A stretch of DNA of 64,000 bases from Venatoribacter pacificus (GTDB lineage: Bacteria > Pseudomonadota > Gammaproteobacteria > Pseudomonadales > Oceanobacteraceae). The stretch covers positions 62,001 through 126,000 of the forward strand of contig NZ_JAOANI010000031.1 in assembly GCF_025318105.1 (NCBI RefSeq), read 5' to 3'. The position numbers and the translations under genes are program-made. The notes below the pieces were generated by a model. It ran no database searches. It saw only the letters and a program-made list of their open reading frames with translations, and was not told where the DNA came from. Below, piece after piece: positions 53,501-61,909 of the stretch; position 1 is the first letter of the stretch, and the number at the start of each line of letters is the position of its first letter.

Positions 53501-54101
53501 CACTGCTGCCGTCTGACGCCAGCAAGGATAAAAACCCCATGCCATGCATAATTTCATGCAACACCACCGACAGCAGTGAGTTACCGCTGCCGGCCGGATC
53601 ATCAAACCCCAGATACCAGCCAGAGCTTTGCAGGCAACCGGGATTACCAATGCCACTGTTAAATTGGGCGTTAATTTCAGCTTGTGCCGGTTCAACATCG
53701 CTGCCCTGCAGTTGGTTTGCCAATGCATCGGCATACACCGTCCACACCCCGCCATCGTTAACGAATTGATAATTGGCGGCACCTGCACTGCCCAGGGTGG
53801 CGCTGTTGGTATCGCAGAACAGAGGGTCGAAGGAGGAGTTGACGTTAACGGTCACCGCAATGTCGAACGTGGCATTGAGTATGTCGGCTGCGCGGTTGAA
53901 GACGGCCAGACGTTGTGCGCCCAGTGTGGTGGCACTGTTACCACCAATAGTGCTGACTACGGTGGCATCATTAAAGCCTTCGCCGGCACCGTCGGTGTTA
54001 ATAATCTGAATGCCAGCGGCATGGGTCTGAGCACTCAGGAGTGCGCTGCACAGGCTGAGAGTGATAAGAGAATATTTCAGCGGGTACATAACAGGCCTCA
54101 T
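50577..54101 (-). CDS. secreted putative zinc metalloprotease with cadherin-like repeats and GlyGly-CTERM tail
   Basis: A protein of about 1174 residues, interrupted by ten Ns at 52479-52488. After a signal peptide (SLCSALLSAQTHAAG) comes a protease-like domain (about 30-320) with VVLHEIMHGMGFLSLL near 180, an HExxHxxGF zinc site. Ig/cadherin-like repeats follow (about 325-760), three of them nearly identical at DNA level with a 270-bp period, then divergent beta domains. The end is SSGGSSGGGALWYLLWLCPI plus a basic tail, a GlyGly-CTERM signal processed by rhombosortase after type II secretion. The ATG at 54101 is coupled to the gene before it (ATGA). The true length is uncertain because of the gap. 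It is probably a surface or secreted adhesin/protease. Confidence 0.85.
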   Translation of the reverse strand: MRPVMYPLKYSLITLSLCSALLSAQTHAAGIQIINTDGAGEGFNDATVVSTIGGNSATTLGAQRLAVFNRAADILNATFDIAVTVNVNSSFDPLFCDTNSATLGSAGAANYQFVNDGGVWTVYADALANQLQGSDVEPAQAEINAQFNSGIGNPGCLQSSGWYLGFDDPAGSGNSLLSVVLHEIMHGMGFLSLLASDGSSGATVGGSFVYDPYTKLLYDASQGARVTTLNQTQRAASTTNNGNLVWDGAQTNAQLGGFSAGVNSGRMQMYAPTGYTPGSSVSHFDTVATPNEIMEPQYTEFLDDAGLAKYLLADIGWTLASAGNSAPVMGAVSAQTLNEDATLDVTVGATDADGDSLTYSITAATAELGASISGTTLSITPQANYNGTGSITVQVSDGALTDSTSFNVTVDPINDAPVINAITAKTLDEDATLDVTLSATDIDSGSLNYSITAATAELGASISGTTLSITPQANYNGTGSITVQVSDGALTDSTSFNVTVDPINDAPVISAITAKTLDEDATLDVTLSATDIDSGSLXXXXQANYNGTGSITVQVSDGVLTDSTSFNVTIDPVNDAPVFTSASSFNTANDADLIITLTASDIDTAGGSLVFSLVNVDSAKLSGSLSGSTLTLTPVAGTSGTTTVDVAVSDGVISTPQSISVNVLSAANQAPVFNPPTPLTLLQETSTVVTLSASDADGNSLTYSVGSGVSGVSAAVSGDQLSISADTGFTGNASISLSVSDGVLNDSAILAVTVLPKFELQQDGITLGNGDSLNAALNALPLTLSGGDGQLSTSLFFDGSQQDSLLSYNATTQSYSLAMPSSGAFAGTYTLSVTDGHGFSATYYIERPLRVTTNVTPTLALSASQTISVEGAPAGSLLSLSSSSAQVAFSDASGNALTTTSAPDDADHFNAARVVLTFNAVSHNSQPVITASATNLPDGELPLALQAGRTVLITVTDQDSQAVTGAIAALNDNRFEQWGLPSSASANSSGEISLQLPEESLQLNLSAEGYLGTTLTIDDAQLSAEVTLTALDSPFSLNGIVQASGFDFSTELPQLTLLFSDNSSEVLTLNSISSTSASYNWLGDLAVKTPQSLQIRHSNISQITASINTNFSSQTINVTLVASAPQPTTEVIVVSSGGSSGGGALWYLLWLCPIIAMNRFIRANIRSRSLSPAK
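52381..53100 (-). repeat. near-identical 270-bp coding repeats with assembly gap
   Basis: Matching positions recur at 52591 and 52861 (270 bases, 90 residues). The copy with the Ns begins at the equivalent base 52381, only 210 bases earlier. Compared with a full copy, the stretch now shown as ten Ns should hold 70 bases, or 70 plus a multiple of 270 if copies were collapsed. All of these keep the reading frame. Confidence 0.9.
52479..52488. other. assembly gap (ten Ns)
   Basis: Ten unknown bases inside the repeat array. They mark a scaffold join, not biology; see the 270-bp repeat entry for the likely true length. Confidence 0.98.
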
Positions 54102-54652
54102 GGTTTGCCGGGTTTTGCGTTGGCCGCTGGCGGTGCTGCAGGAATCGCCGGTGGCTGATCGGTCAGGGGATACACGATGCGTTCTTCGGTACGCAGCTGG
54201 CCATTTTCGTCAATAAAAGCCACCACTACGGTGTGGTACTGGCCCTTGGCATCCATGGAGTAGCCACCATTACGGTTGGGGGTCAGCAGCAGCTGACTTT
54301 GCGGAATACGGCGTTGTTCAATATCGGCCGCCAGTGCCGGCGGCAGGGAGGTGTGTTCATCGTCCTGCGCATGGGTGTGCAAAGCCCCGCGAGCGTTCAG
54401 CGTCAGATCAGGCTGTTTGATGGGGAGTGTTTGCGAAGCGGATGTTGCTTGCTGAGCGGAATGGTTCGCTGTGGTGCTTGCTGCTGCGGGTGCTGTCACC
54501 GTCTGTGCGCCTGAGCGCTTGTCGGATGAGGTGTCGGGAGAGGCGACACCGGATACCTGAACCAGCGACTGCCGGCCAATCTGGCCACCGATCACAAGCG
54601 CCAGTGCCAGGGCAGCAAACACCAGTATTGCAACGACTTTTTTCGCGGACAT
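54098..54652 (-). CDS. hypothetical membrane-anchored protein, 184 aa
   Basis: No family recognised. A membrane helix lies at about 6-24 (VVAILVFAALALALVIGGQI), followed by a Ser/Thr/Ala-rich linker (about 30-75) and a small domain with LLLTPNRNGGYSMDAKGQYH near 123 and VVVAFIDENGQLRTEERIVY near 143, then a Pro/Ala-rich tail. Probably anchored in the inner membrane, facing the periplasm. Its stop overlaps the start of the metalloprotease gene (ATGA), so the two are translated together. It may assist folding, secretion or inhibition of the protease, which is inference. Confidence 0.8.
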   Translation of the reverse strand: MSAKKVVAILVFAALALALVIGGQIGRQSLVQVSGVASPDTSSDKRSGAQTVTAPAAASTTANHSAQQATSASQTLPIKQPDLTLNARGALHTHAQDDEHTSLPPALAADIEQRRIPQSQLLLTPNRNGGYSMDAKGQYHTVVVAFIDENGQLRTEERIVYPLTDQPPAIPAAPPAANAKPGKP

Positions 54653-54803
54653 AACTCAGCCTGAACCATAGTATGTTTAACAGGCTAGTACGCTGGGCGC
54701 AGATAACCACTGCGCCGGGTAATGATTGGTTACACCATGTACTGTTGATTTTTATATTATTTTTTTGCCACAAGGCTCTCAGTCACACTCCTGAAAATCC
54801 AGG

Positions 54804-57353
54804 TTATTGCCGCCTGCTCAGAGCGCGCTTGGTTAATGCGGTCGCCTCGGCACTGAGCGGATCTTCAGGCCAGGGATGTTTCGGGTAGCGGCCACGCATG
54901 TCTTTGCGCACTTCGGCGTAGGTATGGCGCCAGAAATGCGGCAGATCGCGGGTGACCTGCAAGGGCCGGCGTGCCGGTGACAGCAGGTGAATCAGCAGTG
55001 GCACACGGCCGTTAAGAATGGCGGGCTGGCCTTCATAGCCGAACATCTCCTGCAGCTTAACTGCCAGCAGTGGTGGTTGATCGGGGTCGTCGCTCAGATT
55101 CGGATCATTGTTGTATTGCAGAGCAATACGGGAGCCGCTGGCCACCTGCCAGTGACCAGGGACATGCTGGTTAAGCTGTTGCTGTTGCTCCCAGCTGAGC
55201 AGGCTGAGCAATGCATCGTTCAGTGTCACCTTGTTGAGGTCGCGCAAATTTCTGGCCTTAGTGCAGAACGGCATAAGCCAATCGTCCAGACGTTGCAGCA
55301 GAGCCTGATCGCTGACGTCTGGCCAGCGATGGCCGTCAGCGTCTGCGTTATCGGTATTCAGATACTGAGCGGCCAGCGCCATGCGGCTGCGCAGCGTGCG
55401 GGCATCATCCTGCCAGGGCAGATCGTTCAGGCCGCATTGGCGGAAGTAATCGCGCCAGGCCTGTTGCCAGTCGTCAGCTGATAACGCTGGCAGGGGTTTG
55501 CTGCTCAGAATCAGCTGACCCAGACAGCGATGTTGCAGAGCTTTTAATTGGCCACTGTCGTTCCAACCGATCTCGGTACGCTCGCTGAACAGTTGTGGGG
55601 CGGCTTCCTGCAGTCGTGACAGGCTGTTGTTATCGAGCGCGGCCGCCAGACGGATACGGTCCGGCTGGCCGCCGCTGATATCGGCAATGGCCAGATAGTC
55701 GGCATTATGCAGATCGCTGTTATGTTGCAGTTCGGCACCGCTGCCACCGCTTAAACGAAACGTCTGGGCATTAGCGCTGCGTTTCTGGGCAATGCGGTCG
55801 GGAAAGGCGAGGGCGATGATCAGTCCGCAGTCTAATGGTATCGCCGAGGCCTGTGCCTGTAATTGGCGCTGCCAGCGCTGTGCCAGAGGTTTGATGCGGC
55901 TGTTCCATACACTGTGTTGTCGCCGGGCTTGTGACAGCAGACGCCCGGCGTCATCGCTGTGACGTTGCTTGTGTGGCCATTCCTGCAAAACGGCAACCAG
56001 CTCACAGGCTTCGGCAGCCATGTCCAGATCCCGGGCGCAGAGCAGGGCGTGGGCCCAACGTGGTTCCAGACCCAAAGCGGCACAGCGCTGGCCGTGTTCG
56101 TTCAGGCGCAGCGGCGCATCCGGCTGCAGCATACCCAGCTGAGCCAGTACCTGCCGGGCCTGGTTGAGGCTGGCGACAGGCGGAGGTGTAAGCCATAACA
56201 GATCGTTAAGATCCGCGCCCCAGTGCAGCAGTTCAAGCAACAGCGGCGCCAGATCGGCATCCAGTATCTCGGCGCGGATATGGGGCTCGCGCCGGCTCTG
56301 TTCTTCTTCGCGCCACAAGCGGTAGCAGAATCCTTCTGCCTGACGTCCGGCCCGGCCTGCACGCTGGACGCTGGATGCCTGAGAGATATTCCGCGTCTGC
56401 AACTGGCTGATGCCGCTGGCCGGGGAGAAGCTCATGCGCCGTTCAAGGCCGGAATCCACCACGATCCGCACACCATCAATGGTCAGTGAGCTTTCCGCAA
56501 TATTGGTGGCCAGAATCACTTTGCGCTGGCCTGCCGGAGCGGGTGCCAGTGCCGTTTTCTGTTCGCTGTCACTCAGCTGGCCATGAAGAGGAGCAACCAG
56601 CACTCCGCTCAGCGTCTCCTGCAGCATTGTCTGAACGCGGCTGATATCGGCAACGCCGGGCAGAAACACCAGTACATCCCCTTCGTGGTGTGAATTCAGA
56701 GCTTCGCGTATCACGCTGGCGCAGTGCTCTGCCAGCCGGCTGTTGTTGTTGGGCAGTGGCCGGTAATGGTGCTTAACCTTAAAGCTACGGCCTGTACTGT
56801 GCAGCAGAGGCGCCTGTAGTTTGTCGCCCAGACTATCGGTGTCCAGCGTGGCGGACATCACCAGCAGGCGCAGCTCCGGACGCAATAATTGCTGGCACTG
56901 GTGCGCCAGCGCCAGCGCCAGATCGGAGTGCAGGTTACGTTCGTGGAATTCATCGAAAATAATCAGGCCGACGCCGCTCAGTTCCGGATCATCCTGCAGC
57001 ATCCGTGTGAGAATACCCTCGGTGACGACTTCAATGCGGGTCGTGGCAGAAATTTTTTGCTCAAGGCGGATACGATAGCCGACGGTTTCTCCGGTCTGTT
57101 CGTTCAGCTGTTTCGCCATAAAACGGGCGGCATTTCGTGCCGCCAGACGTCGCGGCTCCAGCATGATGATTTTCTGGCCCGCCAGCCAGGGCTCGTTCAG
57201 CAGCGCCAGCGGCACGCGGGTCGTTTTACCGGCCCCGGGCTCGGCACTGAGCAGTACATTGGTGTGTGCGCACAGATGCGCGCGCAGTTCGGGCAGGACC
57301 GGGTCAATGGGCAGGGCAGAAGACAGCAATGATGGGGCAGGCGATAGTGTCAC
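54804..57353 (-). CDS. hrpB: ATP-dependent helicase HrpB
   Basis: An 849-residue DEAH-type helicase. Motif I is AEPGAGKTTRVPLAL near 39, motif II is IFDEFHERNLHSDLALALAH near 131 (DEFH variant), motif III is MSATLD near 166 and motif VI is QRAGRAGRQAEGF near 330. HA2 and the HrpB C-terminal domains follow to the end (FWRHTYAEVRKDMRGRYPKH near 812). Full length for the family. Its cellular task is poorly known. Divergent from a small basic protein gene at 57439. Confidence 0.94.
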   Translation of the reverse strand: MTLSPAPSLLSSALPIDPVLPELRAHLCAHTNVLLSAEPGAGKTTRVPLALLNEPWLAGQKIIMLEPRRLAARNAARFMAKQLNEQTGETVGYRIRLEQKISATTRIEVVTEGILTRMLQDDPELSGVGLIIFDEFHERNLHSDLALALAHQCQQLLRPELRLLVMSATLDTDSLGDKLQAPLLHSTGRSFKVKHHYRPLPNNNSRLAEHCASVIREALNSHHEGDVLVFLPGVADISRVQTMLQETLSGVLVAPLHGQLSDSEQKTALAPAPAGQRKVILATNIAESSLTIDGVRIVVDSGLERRMSFSPASGISQLQTRNISQASSVQRAGRAGRQAEGFCYRLWREEEQSRREPHIRAEILDADLAPLLLELLHWGADLNDLLWLTPPPVASLNQARQVLAQLGMLQPDAPLRLNEHGQRCAALGLEPRWAHALLCARDLDMAAEACELVAVLQEWPHKQRHSDDAGRLLSQARRQHSVWNSRIKPLAQRWQRQLQAQASAIPLDCGLIIALAFPDRIAQKRSANAQTFRLSGGSGAELQHNSDLHNADYLAIADISGGQPDRIRLAAALDNNSLSRLQEAAPQLFSERTEIGWNDSGQLKALQHRCLGQLILSSKPLPALSADDWQQAWRDYFRQCGLNDLPWQDDARTLRSRMALAAQYLNTDNADADGHRWPDVSDQALLQRLDDWLMPFCTKARNLRDLNKVTLNDALLSLLSWEQQQQLNQHVPGHWQVASGSRIALQYNNDPNLSDDPDQPPLLAVKLQEMFGYEGQPAILNGRVPLLIHLLSPARRPLQVTRDLPHFWRHTYAEVRKDMRGRYPKHPWPEDPLSAEATALTKRALSRRQ

Positions 57354-57438
57354 GACAGCAGGCTTGTTCAGTCAGAAAAGACTTATGCTACCATGGCCAC
57401 ACTATGGCGACGTCCTGCTATTGGCAACAGGAGTAAGC

Positions 57439-57636
57439 ATGTCAGAGAGCGAAAAATCTGAAAATACCGTGGTGGACTTCCGCCAGGCCGGTGATAAACA
57501 TCGTCACACCCGTATGCACGATGAAAAAGACGCCAAAATTGAGGCCATGCGTGAGCGTTTTGCGGCGGCATTGCCGGATAAAAAAACACCGGTAAAAGAC
57601 TATCTGAAAAAAAAACGGGCGAAGAAAAAACGCTGA
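57439..57636 (+). CDS. small basic hypothetical protein, 65 aa
   Basis: A 65-residue soluble protein with an acidic start and a very basic end (KDYLKKKRAKKKR), which suggests nucleic-acid or ribosome contact. The ATG at 57439 has AGGAG at a good distance. A longer frame from 57163 runs antisense through hrpB and is rejected. I do not recognise a family. It ends 13 bases from the convergent GGDEF-EAL gene. Confidence 0.75.
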   Translation: MSESEKSENTVVDFRQAGDKHRHTRMHDEKDAKIEAMRERFAAALPDKKTPVKDYLKKKRAKKKR

Positions 57637-57649
57637 AACGGACGACGGT

Positions 57650-59941
57650 TTAAGGCTGTTCTCCGTCAGACTTGTTGTTTATCCCGGGTTTACTGTCAGT
57701 GTCAGTTTTACTGTTTGTGTCAGGTTTATAGCTGCGCAAAAATTCAATCAAATCGGCTTCCGGCAACGGTTTCGCCAGCAAAAAACCCTGAACATTGTCG
57801 CAGTTTTTACTGCGCAGCAGGGCTTCTTCTTCTTCTGTCTCAACCCCTTCGGCAATCACACTCATATTCAGGCTGTGTCCGAGCGTAATGATGGTGTCGA
57901 CCAGCGACTCCTTACGCCGGTTAGCGGTCATCTGGTGGACAAAGCTGCGGTCGATTTTCAGTTTATCGGCGGGGAAGGCTGCAAGGTAAGAAAGTGACGA
58001 AAAGCCGGTACCAAAGTCATCGAGTGCCACACGGATTCCGGCTTGCTGAAGTTTGTCCAGGAACGCACAGGTTTCCTGCTGATTTCGGATCAGCAGGCTC
58101 TCCGTAATTTCAACCAGCAAACTGCCGCGCGCGACGCCCGACTCTTCTACCTGAGCAATGATTTTGTCGGCCAGGCTGTGATCGTAGAACTCGGCGGTGG
58201 AAACGTTGACGGCGATAGGTACCGAGAGCCCCTGTTGTTGCATACGGCCAATCATGGCCAGTGCTTCCTGCCTGACCCACTGACCGATTTCACGGATCAT
58301 GCCGGTTTTTTCGGCCAGCGGAATAAACAAATCCGGACGCACCAATCCACGTTCCGGGTGATTCCAGCGCACCAGCGCTTCAAGCTGAACAATGCAATTA
58401 TCGGTCAGACGTTTGATGGGCTGATAGTGCAGTTCCAGTTGGTTCTGGCTGACGGCAAAATGCATTTCCTGATGCAACAATGCCTGGGTTTTTGCCGCTT
58501 CGAACATGGCCGGAGTAAAAAAAGCGTAGCCGTTACGACCGGCATTTTTGGCGGCATAAACGGCCTGTTCGGCGGCTTTCAGTAATTGTTCCAGCGTGCC
58601 GCCATCGTTGGGGTAGCAGCTAATACCGATACTGGAAGTGATGCGGCAATCGCGCATCTGGCGGATGGTCAGGCTGCGGCTGACGTTTTTCAGGATATTA
58701 TCGGCCAGTTGTTCCAGCGCCTGTTGGTCATGCTCGCCGGTAATGATGAAGCCAAACTCATCGCCACCGAGGCGGGCAATGGTGTCCTGAGAACGCATGC
58801 TTTGCTGCAGCCGTGTGCCAACTTTAACCAGCAGTTCATCGCCGGCGTCGTGGCCCAGGGTATCGTTAATTTCTTTAAAGTAATCCAGATCCATCAGCAG
58901 CACAGAAAAACTGCGCTGCTTGCGTCGCCCCTGTTCCAGCGTCCAGTTCAGGCGTTCATAAAACAGATTGCGGTTTGGCAGGCTGGTGAGCAGATCGTAG
59001 CTGGCCTGATACTGGATAGTTTCTTCAGAGCGTTTACGCTCGCTGATATCGCTGATCAGGGCAACGTAGCGCAGGATATTGCTCTGCTCATCGCGCACCA
59101 CTGAAAAACACAGCTCGGCGTTGAAGCGTTCGCCATTGCGCCGGCTGATTAATAATTCGGTTGTCCAGCTGCGCCAGGCGGGCAGCTTGTCGAGAATATC
59201 GCGGTATTGTTGCAGTGATTTCGGGTCGGCGGCGAAGAAACCCGGTTTACGCCCTAAAACTTCAGCGCCGGGATAGCCGGTGATATGAGAAAACGCCGGA
59301 TTAACTTCAACAATATTAAACGCTTTGTCGGTAATGATCAGGCCCAGCGGCAGATGCTGGGTGATGGTTTCCGTGAGTTGGCGATGATTTTGTGCGCGGC
59401 GGAATTCAATACTGGCCTGGGCCAGGCGAGCCGCTTCGTGAATCAGCAGCAGATCCAGTCCGGTTGGGTGGCGCACTTCACGGTAATACAGGCCGAACAC
59501 GCCGAGGACTTTGCCGTTGTTGCCGACAATGGGCTGTGACCAGCAGGCATACAAACCGGCTTGTGCCGCCAGCTCGCGGTAATCCTGCCAATAGGGATGA
59601 CTCTGAATGTCTTCAACGATTACCAGACGTGCTGTGGCTGCGGCAGTACCGCAGGAACCGACCCCTTCGCCAATAGCGAGATTGTTGATGGCAGCGACGT
59701 AGAAATCGGGCAGGTCAGGTGCGGCGCCGGGAATCAGATGCTTGCCGTCATCGCTGAGCAGCAGGATTGAAGCGATGCATTCCGGTTGTTTTTCCTGAAT
59801 GAGGAGAACCAGTTCATTCAGCAGCATTTCCAGCGGACGTCCGCTGAGCAGCATTTCCAGAAAATGGTTGTAACGACCAATACCGAGACGTGAAGCATCA
59901 CGGAGGCCACGCTGGATAGAATTTTGGGGCATACACTGCAT
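57650..59941 (-). CDS. GAF-PAS-GGDEF-EAL cyclic di-GMP enzyme
   Basis: A 763-residue cytoplasmic protein. Domains are GAF (about 20-180), PAS (about 190-305), GGDEF (about 320-475) and EAL (about 490-735). The GGDEF site is RLGGDEFGFII near 395, intact. The EAL site is QLEALVRWNHPERG near 533, and DDFGTGFSSLSYL near 655 keeps the loop-6 residues, so phosphodiesterase activity is likely. Both activities, or GTP control of the EAL by the GGDEF, are possible. Two ATGs (59941 and 59932) are close; neither has a strong ribosome site. A short polar tail ends the protein. Confidence 0.92.
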   Translation of the reverse strand: MQCMPQNSIQRGLRDASRLGIGRYNHFLEMLLSGRPLEMLLNELVLLIQEKQPECIASILLLSDDGKHLIPGAAPDLPDFYVAAINNLAIGEGVGSCGTAAATARLVIVEDIQSHPYWQDYRELAAQAGLYACWSQPIVGNNGKVLGVFGLYYREVRHPTGLDLLLIHEAARLAQASIEFRRAQNHRQLTETITQHLPLGLIITDKAFNIVEVNPAFSHITGYPGAEVLGRKPGFFAADPKSLQQYRDILDKLPAWRSWTTELLISRRNGERFNAELCFSVVRDEQSNILRYVALISDISERKRSEETIQYQASYDLLTSLPNRNLFYERLNWTLEQGRRKQRSFSVLLMDLDYFKEINDTLGHDAGDELLVKVGTRLQQSMRSQDTIARLGGDEFGFIITGEHDQQALEQLADNILKNVSRSLTIRQMRDCRITSSIGISCYPNDGGTLEQLLKAAEQAVYAAKNAGRNGYAFFTPAMFEAAKTQALLHQEMHFAVSQNQLELHYQPIKRLTDNCIVQLEALVRWNHPERGLVRPDLFIPLAEKTGMIREIGQWVRQEALAMIGRMQQQGLSVPIAVNVSTAEFYDHSLADKIIAQVEESGVARGSLLVEITESLLIRNQQETCAFLDKLQQAGIRVALDDFGTGFSSLSYLAAFPADKLKIDRSFVHQMTANRRKESLVDTIITLGHSLNMSVIAEGVETEEEEALLRSKNCDNVQGFLLAKPLPEADLIEFLRSYKPDTNSKTDTDSKPGINNKSDGEQP

Positions 59942-60065
59942 TCAGATAATGACTGAACCCAAGTGTAGCGGTATCTGCGGGATTTGAAACCGCCGTAACA
60001 GGAATGTCGGTTAGGCGGAACGGGAATGAGAAAGTATCAGCCCTGCCGTTGAGCTGGATCAGGAT

Positions 60066-60100
60066 AAAGCGCCGGTTCAGATAATCTGTTCCGGCGCTTT
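60066..60100 (-). terminator. intrinsic terminator after fabG
   Basis: AAAGCGCCGG (60066-60075) and CCGGCGCTTT (60091-60100) form a perfect 10-bp stem. The T-run on the minus strand is short (TTTA). Confidence 0.65.
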
Positions 60101-60172
60101 TGTCTTAGGCGTGAGGCGCTGACCTCAGACGTCAGGTGCTCCTGACTTATGCAGCGACCTCAAGCCGTGATC

Positions 60173-61588
60173 TCACGCACCCACCAGAGACTGGCCGCAG
60201 ACGCGCACGATGTTGCCGCTCACACCACTGGCAGCCGGGTTGGCAAAAAACGCGATGGTTTCCGCCACGTCGACCGGCTTACCACCCTGTGACAGAGAGT
60301 TCAGGCGACGACCGATTTCACGGGTCATCAGTGGGATGGCGTCGGTCATTGCGGTTTCAATAAAGCCCGGTGCCACGGCGTTGATGGTGATGTCTTTCGT
60401 CATCAGCTCATCGGCCATGTACTGCACATAACCGATCACACCGGCTTTGGAGGCCGCGTAGTTGGTCTGACCGGTCTGGCCGGCGATACCGTTCATCGAC
60501 GATACGCAGATAATGCGGCCGCCGTTGTTCAGCGTACCCTGTTCAAACAGCACATGGTTGATGCGCTCTTCCGCCGACAGGTTGATGTCGATGGTCATGT
60601 TCCACCAGTGTTCCGGCATATTGGCCAGAGTCTTGTCACGGGTGATACCGGCGTTATGCACGATGATGTCGCCACCGCCCATTTCTTTCAGTTTGTCGGA
60701 AATCTGTTGCGGTGCCTCGGCGGAGGAAATATCACCGAGCAGGGTTTCGCCACCGATTTCAGCCATCACGCGGCGCAGATCGCCTTCCGCTGGTGGAATA
60801 TCCAGACCCAGAACGGTGGCACCGTCGCGTGCCAGAGTACGGGCAATGGATTCACCGATACCACGGGAAGCACCGGTCACCAGCGCGACTTTACCGGCCA
60901 GCGGCTTGTGCCAGTCCGGGTAGGCAACGTCCTGCGCTTTACGCACGGTCAGCACCTGACCATCGACATACGCCGACTTGGCGGAAATCACAAAACGGAA
61001 CGCGGCATCAAGGTTTTTCTCGGCACCGGTTTCAACATAAACCGCCTGAGCGGTGGCGCTTTTTTTGCCGATTTCTTTCGCCACAGAACGGGAGAAACCT
61101 TCCAGGGCGCGCATGGCGGCCGCCTGTTCGCCGGTGGCGGCTTTCATATGCGGACGACCCAATACAATCACGCGGCCATTATTATTCAGCTTACGCATCA
61201 CCGGGTTAAAAAAGTAATACAGCTGGTTCAGGTCAGCGGTGTCGGCAAAACCAGAGGCGTCGAATACAAAGGCATCGAATTTGTCGGTCATATCGGTACT
61301 GCATTCAATGCCGACGGCTTTAATACCGTACTCGCCGGCGGCGGCTACGATGGCGGCAGCGGTTTTAGCGGCGGCAGGGAAAAAGACACTGGCGTTGGCG
61401 TCTTTCAGGTTGCGCATAATGTCGCTCAGCAGGGCGGCGTTTTCACCGGCACCGATTAATACCCGGCCTTCAAAATAGGTGGCTTGATTCGGATTGTAAC
61501 GCTTCAGTTCAATCGATTTGGGCAGTACCGATTTCATCAGGCTGCGGCCCACATTGCTGTCGAGTACAGATTCTATAAAGTTGCTCAT
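60173..61588 (-). CDS. 3-oxoacyl-ACP reductase, high-molecular-weight FabG4 type
   Basis: A 471-residue reductase. The N-terminal half is a degenerate Rossmann domain (about 1-225); the C-terminal half is a full SDR domain with VTGASRGIGESIARTLARDG near 237, HNAGITRDKTLANM near 305 and the Ser/Tyr/Lys catalytic set in CVSSMNGIAGQTGQTNYAAS near 361 followed by KAGVIGY. It reduces 3-oxoacyl thioesters with a nicotinamide cofactor. I chose the ATG at 61588, with AGGA before it; the frame from 61810 adds 74 residues of intergenic DNA. It is divergent from a thiolase gene, the arrangement of fabG4 and fadA2 in Mycobacterium (recalled). Confidence 0.9.
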   Translation of the reverse strand: MSNFIESVLDSNVGRSLMKSVLPKSIELKRYNPNQATYFEGRVLIGAGENAALLSDIMRNLKDANASVFFPAAAKTAAAIVAAAGEYGIKAVGIECSTDMTDKFDAFVFDASGFADTADLNQLYYFFNPVMRKLNNNGRVIVLGRPHMKAATGEQAAAMRALEGFSRSVAKEIGKKSATAQAVYVETGAEKNLDAAFRFVISAKSAYVDGQVLTVRKAQDVAYPDWHKPLAGKVALVTGASRGIGESIARTLARDGATVLGLDIPPAEGDLRRVMAEIGGETLLGDISSAEAPQQISDKLKEMGGGDIIVHNAGITRDKTLANMPEHWWNMTIDINLSAEERINHVLFEQGTLNNGGRIICVSSMNGIAGQTGQTNYAASKAGVIGYVQYMADELMTKDITINAVAPGFIETAMTDAIPLMTREIGRRLNSLSQGGKPVDVAETIAFFANPAASGVSGNIVRVCGQSLVGA

Positions 61589-61909
61589 GGTCGGGTCCTG
61601 AGGCCTGTTTATGCAGATTAAACAAGGCCGGTTAGCGGTTAAAAATGATTTACAAAGGGCGCGGTAAACCACACGAAACACAAAAAATGGCACAGCGCCG
61701 GACGGTAGCAGATTACAGCAGCAATCATAAGGAGTGAAATTGACCAGATAAGAGGGGAAAACTGTCACTTCAGCCAATGCCAGCCATAGCCCGGGCGCTA
61801 CACTGAGCAACGTTTATGGCAGAGTGTACCGCCTGCCGTTGTGATATGTGTGTTTGCCCAATAAGCAAAGATCAGAACCAACAATCAGAACCCATACAGG
61901 ATTTCCGGC
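61589..61909. other. divergent promoter region between fabG and thiolase genes
   Basis: About 320 bases without a gene. Both ribosome sites (AGGA) are visible at the ends. I found no convincing -35/-10 pair, terminator or long palindrome. ORFs crossing it on the minus strand are extensions of fabG or antisense to the thiolase. Confidence 0.5.

Noticed and set aside
61589..61810. N-terminal extension of the FabG4-type reductase
   Set aside because: The 74 extra residues have the look of translated intergenic DNA (clusters of Cys and Phe), and the ATG at 61588 has AGGA.
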